From Gaiellasilicea sp963705515 (GTDB lineage Bacteria; Actinomycetota; Thermoleophilia; Gaiellales; Gaiellaceae): a stretch of DNA of 64,000 nt. The translations under genes and the position numbers were made by a program. Of this stretch, positions 50,868 to 57,330 are shown one piece after another (position 1 is the first letter of the stretch; every line of letters begins with the position of its first letter). Below the pieces are notes generated by a model that was not told the DNA's origin, did not search any database, and saw only the letters and a program-made list of their open reading frames with translations. Location of the stretch: positions 1 to 64,000 of the forward strand of contig CAVPJV010000007.1 of the NCBI GenBank assembly GCA_963705515.1, written 5' to 3'.

Positions 50868-51398
50868 TTACGGCTCGTTTTCCGCGACGTGTGCCTCGAC
50901 CCGGCGCCGGAACGCCGCGGGGTCGATCGCCGGGAACTTGTGGAGCTCGCTCTCGATCTCGTCGAACGCGCCCCGCAGCGTGTCACGGTCGACGAGCCCT
51001 CGGTCGAGCATCGCCCGCACGTCGTCGAGGTCGCGGTCATGGCCGCGCTCCAGCTTGGCGAGCGCCTGCGCCACGGGGTCGAAGTGGCGGAAGGTCACCG
51101 AGCCTTCGCGGGCGACGAAGGGGCTGCGCTGCTCCCAGCCCGCGGGCAGCGGAATGAAGTCGGCCGGAGTTGCGAGCTCGACGTTGATGGAGAGCTCGTC
51201 CTTCAGGCGGGTCAGCGCCCGCAGGATCGCGTCCGACTCGGGCTCGATCCGCAGGTCGACGTCGACGGTCGTGCCGCGCCACCCCTCCAGAACTGCAGTC
51301 GCGCCGCCGGCGAGGTAGACGACCGCCTCCGAGCCCGCCGACGCGCCCAACGCCCGCAGGAACCGCCGGATCCGCGCCTCGTCGGCTAGCTCGCGCAC
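50868..51398 (-). CDS. Nucleotidyltransferase-like protein (DUF6036-like)
   Basis: The 176-residue protein has YLAGGATAVLEGWRGTTVDVDLRI, a G-S/A-x loop followed by paired Asp residues typical of a minimal nucleotidyltransferase fold, and a helical C-terminus (DLDDVRAMLDRGLVD, LRGAFDEIESEL). Such proteins often act as toxin components or inactive homologues. The start is the GTG at 51398. It overlaps the 87-aa gene just upstream by 13 bases, so the two form a pair. Confidence 0.65.
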   Translation of the reverse strand: MRELADEARIRRFLRALGASAGSEAVVYLAGGATAVLEGWRGTTVDVDLRIEPESDAILRALTRLKDELSINVELATPADFIPLPAGWEQRSPFVAREGSVTFRHFDPVAQALAKLERGHDRDLDDVRAMLDRGLVDRDTLRGAFDEIESELHKFPAIDPAAFRRRVEAHVAENEP

Positions 51399-51649
51399 TC
51401 CGCCGCCCGCTCGAAGCTGACGAGCCTGCGGAGGAGGGCGTTGTAGCGTCCGTGCGCGTCGTCGCCGTGCTCCCGGCGCAGCAGCTCGTAGAGCCGAATC
51501 TCTGGGGAAGACAACGGCTCGGGCACGTCGATCCCGACGGCTCTCAGCCGGCTCGCCCCGACCGAAACGAGCAGGGCCTCGGCGGTCTCCCGCCCGTCGC
51601 GCAGATGCGCCACGCCGTCGTCGACGAGATCCTGTCCCGGCAAGTTCAC
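51386..51649 (-). CDS. 87-aa protein paired with the nucleotidyltransferase
   Basis: This small protein from GTG 51649 (VNLPGQDLVDDGVAHLRDGR...) is helical with a charged middle (RREHGDDAHGRYNALLRRLVSFERA). No family is recognised. The start lies 2 nt after the thiolase stop, so it may be read from the thiolase transcript. With the next gene it resembles a two-gene antitoxin/toxin-like unit, which is a guess from gene pairing and size. Confidence 0.55.
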   Translation of the reverse strand: MNLPGQDLVDDGVAHLRDGRETAEALLVSVGASRLRAVGIDVPEPLSSPEIRLYELLRREHGDDAHGRYNALLRRLVSFERAAECAS

Positions 51650-51651
51650 GG

Positions 51652-52797
51652 CTAGACGCGCTCGACCACGGCGGCGATCGCCTGGCCGAAGCCGATGCAC
51701 ATGCAGGCGATTCCGTACCGCGCCTCGCGCCGCTCGAGCTCGTTCAGCAGCGTCGCCGTCACCCGTGCCCCGGTGGCGCCGAGCGGATGGCCCAGCGAGA
51801 TGCCGCCGCCGTTCGGGTTGATGTCGTCGAAGCGGTCCTCGAGCCCGGCGTCGTGCGCGAACTGGAGCACGACCGACGCGAACGCCTCGTTCACCTCGAT
51901 CACGGCGATGTCGTCCCACGTCAACCCCGCCTTCGCGAGCGCCTTGCGGCATGCCTCGGGGTTGCCGTGCAGCATCCGGTACGGGTCGACGCCGGAGAGG
52001 CCGAACGACACGAAGCGCGCCCGCGGCTCCAGTCCGAGTCGCCCTGCCGCCGCCTCGCTCGCGACGAGTACGGCAGCTGCGCCGTCGACGATCTGGCTCG
52101 AGTTCCCAGCGGTGACGACGCCGTCCGGCAGGAACGCGGGCTGGAGCGAGGCGAGCTTCTCGGCCGACGTGTCGCGCCGCGGCGCCTCGTCCACGGCGAA
52201 GAGGACGGCCGCGCCCGCGGCTCCGACCTCGACGGGGACGATCTCGTTCTCGAACTTGCCGTCGTCGCTCGCCGCGATCGCCCGTCGATGCGACTCGAGC
52301 GAGTAGGCGTCGAGCGACTCGCGCGAGAGGTCCCACTCGGACGCGAGCGCCTCGGCGGAGATCCCCTGCGGCACGATCTGCCAGCGCTCGGTCAGCTTGT
52401 CGGAGAGATCGCCGCCGTTCGAGCCCATCGGGACGCGGGACATCATCTCGACGCCTGCCGAGACGACGACGTCGAGCTGGCCCGCCCAGATCGCGGCGGC
52501 AGCGTTGAAGTTCGTCTGCATCGAAGAGCCGCACTGGCGGTCGACAGTCGTGCCGCACACCGTCTCGGGCCAGCCGGCGACCATCGGCGCCATCCGGCCG
52601 ATGTTCCAGCCCTGCTCGCCGATCTGGGTGACGCAGCCCATCTGGACGTCCTCGACCTCGGCCGGATCGAGGTCGTGCCGCGCGACGAGGCCGTTCAGCA
52701 CCTGGCCGGCGAGCTCGTCCCCGCGCGTCCCTGCGAGCGAGCCGTTCCGCCGCCCGATCGGGCTGCGCACGGCGTCGATGATGAGCGCGTCGCTCAC
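51652..52797 (-). CDS. Acetyl-CoA acetyltransferase (thiolase)
   Basis: The 381-residue thiolase condenses or cleaves acyl-CoAs. The nucleophile Cys is in TTVDRQCGSSMQTNFNAA near residue 89; the catalytic His is in NPNGGGISLGHPLGATGARV and the second Cys in ACMCIGFGQA, near the C-terminus. The start is the GTG at 52797. It could be a beta-oxidation or ketothiolase enzyme; nearby acyl-CoA genes fit either. Confidence 0.94.
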   Translation of the reverse strand: MSDALIIDAVRSPIGRRNGSLAGTRGDELAGQVLNGLVARHDLDPAEVEDVQMGCVTQIGEQGWNIGRMAPMVAGWPETVCGTTVDRQCGSSMQTNFNAAAAIWAGQLDVVVSAGVEMMSRVPMGSNGGDLSDKLTERWQIVPQGISAEALASEWDLSRESLDAYSLESHRRAIAASDDGKFENEIVPVEVGAAGAAVLFAVDEAPRRDTSAEKLASLQPAFLPDGVVTAGNSSQIVDGAAAVLVASEAAAGRLGLEPRARFVSFGLSGVDPYRMLHGNPEACRKALAKAGLTWDDIAVIEVNEAFASVVLQFAHDAGLEDRFDDINPNGGGISLGHPLGATGARVTATLLNELERREARYGIACMCIGFGQAIAAVVERV

Positions 52798-52801
52798 GGG
52801 T

Positions 52802-54121
52802 TCACGCTACCACCCGCAACAGGCGCCACGAGCCCGGCACGCCCTTCAGCTCGTGCTCGCCGAGATCGTCGAAGGCGAAGCCCGAGCCGGCCACCAGGTC
52901 GCGCACCGTTCCGGAGACGAGCACCTCACCGGCGCCGGCCGCCGCCGCCACGCGGGCGCCGACGTTGACCGCCAGCCCCGCCAGCTTCTCACCCACACGC
53001 TCGCACTCGCCGGTGTGGATGCCGACGCGGATCTCGAGGCCGAGCGCCGGCATCGCCGCGACGATCGCGCGGGCACAGGCGATCGCCCGCGCCGGGCCGT
53101 CGAAGGAGGCGAAGAACCCGTCGCCGGCGGTGTCGAGCTCGACGCCGCCGAACCGGGACAGCTCGCGTCGCACCGCCGCATGATGCGCCTCGAGCACCTC
53201 GCGCCAGGCGCGGTCGCCGAGCTCTGCGGCGAGCTGCGTCGAGCCGACGAGGTCGGTGAAGAGCACTGTCGCGAGCACCGTATCCGGAACGTCAGGAGGC
53301 ACCTCGTCGCGCAGGAACGACTCGATCGCGAGCAGCCCAGCGTCGTTTTCGTGCAACGAGGCGCCCTCACCCGGGAGCATCACCAGGCTCGCGTCCGGGA
53401 TCAGGCTTGCGACGTGGGCCGCGGGCTCGCGCATTCGGTCCTTCGCCAGCACGAGGGTGGGGACGCGGATCGCGGGCAGCACGTCGGTCAGGTCGGTGTC
53501 GAGCGTCATCCGGCGGAACTCGACGTAGGACTCCGGGCTCGATGAGAGCCGGTGCGTCCACACGAACCAGTCGACGTACGAGGCGTCATTGCCCCACTGA
53601 GGGTTCATGCGGCGGGCGAAATCCTCAAGGTATTGCCGCTCGCCCCAGCGCTCCCGGTCGACGGCGAGACTGGCCAGCGCCTCCTCCCGCGTCGGGCCCC
53701 AGGGGTAGCCGTCGGAACGCGTGCCGCGCGCATACGGCGCATAGAGGATCAGGCGCTCGACGCGCTCGGGATACATCGCGGCGAAGACGCCGCAGGTGTT
53801 GCTCGTCTCCGCCCAACCGAGCAGGTTCGCGCGGGTGCTGCCGACGTCGTCCATGACAGCCCGCACGTCGTCCATGCGCGCCTCGATCGTCAGCCCCCGC
53901 GGCCGGTCGGACATCCCCATCCCGCGGGTGTTGACGAGGATCAGGCGCGACGACTCGGCGAGCCGAAGCGAGCCGGCCGCGAACACCGGCAGCTGCCAGA
54001 GCGAGTACAGGTTCGAGAGAAACGGGAGGAAGACCACGTCCTGAGGACCGTCGCCGACGACCTGGTAGGCGACGGAGACGCCGCCGCTGCGCGCATATCG
54101 GACGTCCGGGACATCGGCCAC
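52802..54121 (-). CDS. Alpha/beta-hydrolase fused to an adenylate/guanylate cyclase domain
   Basis: The first 270 residues are an alpha/beta-hydrolase fold, and residues about 285-439 a class III nucleotide cyclase catalytic domain. The cyclase side looks active: LFTDLVGSTQLAAELGD, with the metal Asp, and LDTAGDGFFASFDGPARAI. The hydrolase nucleophile elbow reads LGWAETS, with Ala where GxSxG has Ser, so it is probably a binding rather than catalytic module. A ligand-controlled cyclase is a reasonable guess. The start is GTG 54121. Confidence 0.88.
   Translation of the reverse strand: MADVPDVRYARSGGVSVAYQVVGDGPQDVVFLPFLSNLYSLWQLPVFAAGSLRLAESSRLILVNTRGMGMSDRPRGLTIEARMDDVRAVMDDVGSTRANLLGWAETSNTCGVFAAMYPERVERLILYAPYARGTRSDGYPWGPTREEALASLAVDRERWGERQYLEDFARRMNPQWGNDASYVDWFVWTHRLSSSPESYVEFRRMTLDTDLTDVLPAIRVPTLVLAKDRMREPAAHVASLIPDASLVMLPGEGASLHENDAGLLAIESFLRDEVPPDVPDTVLATVLFTDLVGSTQLAAELGDRAWREVLEAHHAAVRRELSRFGGVELDTAGDGFFASFDGPARAIACARAIVAAMPALGLEIRVGIHTGECERVGEKLAGLAVNVGARVAAAAGAGEVLVSGTVRDLVAGSGFAFDDLGEHELKGVPGSWRLLRVVA
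52804..52809 (-). promoter_or_regulatory. -10-like box of the thiolase gene, leaderless layout
   Basis: On the minus strand TAGCGT ends 6 nt before the GTG at 52797. It overlaps the end of the cyclase gene, so the thiolase probably has its own promoter. Confidence 0.45.
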
Positions 54122-54127
54122 GGCCCC

Positions 54128-54133
54128 AGTCTC
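54128..54133 (-). promoter_or_regulatory. -10-like box of the hydrolase-cyclase gene
   Basis: On the minus strand GAGACT ends 6 nt before the GTG at 54121. It is a variant of the TANNNT pattern and lies beside the divergent box at 54135. Confidence 0.3.
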
Positions 54134-54134
54134 G

Positions 54135-54140
54135 TAGACT
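54135..54140 (+). promoter_or_regulatory. -10-like box of the aldehyde dehydrogenase gene, leaderless layout
   Basis: TAGACT ends 6 nt before the GTG at 54147, with no Shine-Dalgarno. Confidence 0.5.
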
Positions 54141-54146
54141 CGTCGC

Positions 54147-55574
54147 GTGGCGACAACCGCTCTCGAGAAGCGGCTGCTGATCGCCGGCGAGTGGATCGAG
54201 ACCGGCGACTGGGTCGAGGTGCGCTCCCCCTATTCCGGCGACGTCGTCGGGCTGGTCGCGAAGGCGGGCGCGGCGGAGGCCCGGCGCGCCGTGGACGCCG
54301 CCGAGGCTGCGATGCGGGACCCGCTGCCGGCCCACAAGCGGGCCGAGATCCTCGTCCGCGTCGCCGGCCGGCTCGGACGCCGCCATGAGGAGGTCGCGCA
54401 GACCATCTCGGCCGAGGCCGGCAAACCGCTCAAGGCCGCCCGCGTCGAGGCCGCCCGCGCGATGTCCACCTTCACGTTCGCGGCGGTCGAGGCGCGCAAG
54501 CTCGCCGGCGAGATGGTCCCGATGGACGCCTCGCAGGCGGGCGCCGGGAAGCTCGCCTTCACGCTGCGGCAGCCGATCGGCGTCGTCGGCGCGATCTCGC
54601 CCTTCAACTTCCCCCTCAACCTGGTCGCGCACAAGATCGCCCCCGCGCTCGCGGCCGGCTGCGCAACTGTCCTCAAGCCCGCGTCCCAGACGCCGTTCTC
54701 CGCCCTCCTCCTCGCCGAGCTGATGGCCGAATCGGAGCTGCCTCCGGGCTGGCTGAACGTCCTCGTCGGGCCCGCGTCCGAGATCGGCGACGTCCTCGTC
54801 GAGGACGAGCGCGTCCGCGCGATCACCTTCACCGGCTCGGGCGACGTCGGCTGGAAGCTCGCCGAGCGGGCGCCGCGCAAGCGGGTCAAGCTCGAGCTCG
54901 GGAATGCGACGCCGGTCATCGTCGAGCCGGACGCGGACCTCGAGGACGTCGCGACGCGGCTCGCCGCGAACGCATTCTCGTTCGCCGGCCAGAGCTGCAT
55001 CTCGGTGCAGCGCGTCTACGTCCAGCGCGCGGTCCACGACGAGCTCGTCTCGCGGTTCGTCCCGAAGGTCGAGGCGCTCGTCGTCGGCGACCCGGCCGAC
55101 GCGGCGACCGACGTCGGCCCGCTGATCGACCGGGACGCTCGCGACCGGGTGCTGGCCTGGATCGACGAGGCGCGCGCAGCCGGCGCCGAGATCCTCACCG
55201 GCGGCGAGCTCGACGGAGAGCTGCTGCGTCCGACCGTGATCGCGAACGCGTCACCGGACCTGAAGGTCTCGTGCGAGGAGGTCTTCGGCCCCGTGTGCAC
55301 CGTGTCGGCGTACGACACGCTGGACGATGCGATCGAGCTCGCGAACGGGACGCGCTACGGCCTCCAGGCGGGGATCTTCACCCGCGATCTGAAGGTCGCT
55401 CTCGACGCGGCCCGTCGGCTCGAGTTCGGCGGCGTCACCGTGAACGAGGCCCCGACCTTCCGCGCCGACCAGATGCCGTACGGGGGCGTGAAGGACTCCG
55501 GAAACACGCGCGAAGGGCCTGCCTACGCCGTGCGTGAGCTCACGGAGGATCGCCTCGTCGTGATCGATCTCTAG
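54147..55574 (+). CDS. NAD(P)-dependent aldehyde dehydrogenase
   Basis: The 475-residue enzyme has all the family residues: catalytic Cys in NAFSFAGQSCISVQRVYVQ, general base Glu in KLELGNATPVIVEP, and the cofactor loop AITFTGSGDVGWKL. VSPFNFP appears as ISPFNFPLNLVAHK. It resembles lactaldehyde or succinate-semialdehyde type enzymes, but the substrate is not clear. The start is GTG 54147. Confidence 0.94.
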   Translation: MATTALEKRLLIAGEWIETGDWVEVRSPYSGDVVGLVAKAGAAEARRAVDAAEAAMRDPLPAHKRAEILVRVAGRLGRRHEEVAQTISAEAGKPLKAARVEAARAMSTFTFAAVEARKLAGEMVPMDASQAGAGKLAFTLRQPIGVVGAISPFNFPLNLVAHKIAPALAAGCATVLKPASQTPFSALLLAELMAESELPPGWLNVLVGPASEIGDVLVEDERVRAITFTGSGDVGWKLAERAPRKRVKLELGNATPVIVEPDADLEDVATRLAANAFSFAGQSCISVQRVYVQRAVHDELVSRFVPKVEALVVGDPADAATDVGPLIDRDARDRVLAWIDEARAAGAEILTGGELDGELLRPTVIANASPDLKVSCEEVFGPVCTVSAYDTLDDAIELANGTRYGLQAGIFTRDLKVALDAARRLEFGGVTVNEAPTFRADQMPYGGVKDSGNTREGPAYAVRELTEDRLVVIDL

Positions 55575-55577
55575 ACT
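55572..55577 (+). promoter_or_regulatory. -10-like box of the zinc-ribbon gene, leaderless layout
   Basis: TAGACT ends 7 nt before the GTG at 55585; its first three bases are the stop of the aldehyde dehydrogenase gene. Confidence 0.45.
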
Positions 55578-55584
55578 CGGCGCC

Positions 55585-55974
55585 GTGGCGCGCTTCCTGC
55601 CCATGCGACGACTGCTGCGCCGAGAGCCGGCCCGTCCCCGCCGCCGCCCCGCACCGCCGGCGAGCGAGCTGCGGCGCGAGCGCCGCGCCCTCCTGCGGCT
55701 GCGCGAGCAGAAGCTCCGCGACCTCGGCGGCCTCTCGCTCGAGATGTACCGGCGCGACCGCTTCCGGGAGGACCTGCTGCTCGAGCGCTGCGCCGAGTTG
55801 ATCGGGCTCGAGGCGCGGATCCACGAGCTCGACGTGCTCCTCGGCACCGCGAATCGCGCGCCGGGAGTCCCGAAGACCGCGCGCTGCGAGTGCGGCGCGC
55901 CGCTGCTGTGGGGCTCCCGCTTCTGCGCCACCTGCGGACGTCCCGTCGCCAACGCGCCGGCGAACGCGCGATGA
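55585..55974 (+). CDS. Zinc-ribbon protein with basic helical N-terminus
   Basis: The 129-residue protein has a very basic start (MRRLLRREPARPRRRP), a coiled middle (RREQKLRDLGGL-type, ELRRERRALLRLREQKLRDL) and a C-terminal zinc ribbon CECGAPLLWGSRFCATCGRPV with four cysteines. The ATGA overlap at its end couples it to the next gene, which also has a zinc ribbon, so they probably work together at the membrane. The function is unknown. Confidence 0.65.
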   Translation: MARFLPMRRLLRREPARPRRRPAPPASELRRERRALLRLREQKLRDLGGLSLEMYRRDRFREDLLLERCAELIGLEARIHELDVLLGTANRAPGVPKTARCECGAPLLWGSRFCATCGRPVANAPANAR

Positions 55975-56645
55975 GCGACGCGGGACAGGCCCGCTGCCCC
56001 CGCTGCAACGCGACGGTGCAGCCGGGTCAGGAGTACTGCCTCGAGTGCGGCAACCGCCTCGTCCATGAGCCGGCGGGCCCCGTCGCGCGCGCCTCCACGA
56101 CGGTTGCCGAGCGGCACGACTGGGCCGGCGCCTGGCTCGTGCCGGCACTGCTCGGGCTCGTGATCGCCGTGCTCGGAACGGGCGCCGCGATCGCGATCTC
56201 CGGAGACGGCGAGGAGGAGACGGCGATCCCGACCGCAACGGGCGGCAGCCTGACCGTCACCGGCGGCACACCGACACTGACCGCGCCGGAGCCGACGACG
56301 GCGCCGACCGAGACCACGGCGCCGACTCCGACGACGGCACCTCCCACTCCCCCGGCGAATCCCGCCGCGATCACGTGGCCCGCCGGGCAGCGCGGCTGGA
56401 CGATCGTCCTCCTCTCGCTGCCGCAGGCGAACGGCCGCGATGCAGCCGCGGCGCAGGCGAAGAAAGCTCGCGACGGCGGCCTGCGGCGGGTCGGCATCCT
56501 CGATTCCTCCCGCTACGCGAGCCTCCACCCCGGCTACTACGTCATCTTCCAGGGCGTCTACGGCGACGAGGCCGAAGCCTCATCGGCACTGCAACGTGCC
56601 CGCTCGGTCTTCCCTTCTGCGTACCAACGTGAGATCGTTCCCTAG
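55971..56645 (+). CDS. Zinc-ribbon, membrane-anchored SPOR-like domain protein
   Basis: From ATG 55971 (ATGA overlap) it has 224 residues: an N-terminal zinc ribbon (CPRCNATVQPGQEYCLECGNRL), one helix (AGAWLVPALLGLVIAVLGTG), a Thr/Pro-rich linker (about residues 80-128) and a C-terminal SPOR-like domain (WTIVLLSLPQANG to FQGVYGDEAEASSALQRAR). SPOR domains bind denuded glycan at division sites, so a role in envelope remodelling is plausible but not shown. Confidence 0.8.
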   Translation: MSDAGQARCPRCNATVQPGQEYCLECGNRLVHEPAGPVARASTTVAERHDWAGAWLVPALLGLVIAVLGTGAAIAISGDGEEETAIPTATGGSLTVTGGTPTLTAPEPTTAPTETTAPTPTTAPPTPPANPAAITWPAGQRGWTIVLLSLPQANGRDAAAAQAKKARDGGLRRVGILDSSRYASLHPGYYVIFQGVYGDEAEASSALQRARSVFPSAYQREIVP

Positions 56646-56746
56646 ACGCGAGGTGTAAGGAGTCCGGAGACGGGGCACACGCCGTCGCAAGCAACCCCCG
56701 TCCGGATGGTTTCGCGTTTCCAACGCAGAAACTAATGTCAGCGAGT

Positions 56747-56774
56747 TTGTAACAGCATCGAGAGTCCGTATACT
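56747..56774 (+). promoter_or_regulatory. Candidate promoter of the 56837 gene
   Basis: TTGTAA (56747-56752) and TATACT (56769-56774) are 16 nt apart. The gene's ATG is about 60 nt downstream with GGGAG before it. The 190-bp region holds nothing else I can identify. Confidence 0.55.
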
Positions 56775-56836
56775 CGGTGGCGACCACACCGCCGAAGCCC
56801 GTGTTTTCGGCCTGACTGCGGGATAAACAGGGAGCG

Positions 56837-57298
56837 ATGACCGCGCAGATGGAAGCCCAACTCGTGCAATTGCAGGCCTGCATGTATCAGTATTCGCGAG
56901 CGATCTATCGCTCGATCAAGGACCTGATCGACCCCTATGCGGAGGCGTCCCTCCAGCTCGAATCGCGCCGATCGGTGCTCGAGCAGTGCGAGCAGACGAT
57001 GGAGCGACTCGCCGCCGACCCGCACTACTTCTCGAAGCCGGACCGGGCTCTCTTCCAGGACATTCGGCGCTTCTTCCCGATCACGGCTCAGGCCCAGGTC
57101 GCCTGGGCGGTCAAGGAAGGCATCGCCGCCGCGACCGGATTCATCGAGGAGCAGCTCGAGGCGGGCGCCCTCGACGGTGGTGTCGCGCGCTGCCGAGCGA
57201 CCACGCGCAAGGGCAAGCCGTGCCAGCGGACACCGCTTCCGGAGCGCGACTACTGCCCTTCGCACCAGCACCTCGAGCGCTCGCTCGCCGCGGCGTAG
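56837..57298 (+). CDS. Helical protein with C-terminal CxATTxxGxxC zinc-binding motif
   Basis: The 153-residue protein has a helical body (LVQLQACMYQYSRAIYRSIKDLI, then ESRRSVLEQCEQTMERLA) and a cysteine/histidine tail CRATTRKGKPCQRTPLPERDYCPSHQH, a common small zinc-binding motif. The role is unknown. It is preceded by a GGGAG ribosome site and a good promoter. It lies 32 nt upstream of pafBC, but that gene has its own -10-like box, so co-transcription is uncertain. Confidence 0.7.
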   Translation: MTAQMEAQLVQLQACMYQYSRAIYRSIKDLIDPYAEASLQLESRRSVLEQCEQTMERLAADPHYFSKPDRALFQDIRRFFPITAQAQVAWAVKEGIAAATGFIEEQLEAGALDGGVARCRATTRKGKPCQRTPLPERDYCPSHQHLERSLAAA

Positions 57299-57315
57299 GC
57301 ATTTCCCGAAGCCGA

Positions 57316-57321
57316 TAGAGT
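57316..57321 (+). promoter_or_regulatory. -10-like box of pafBC
   Basis: TAGAGT ends 9 nt before the GTG at 57331. Confidence 0.4.
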
Positions 57322-57330
57322 CGGGCGGCC

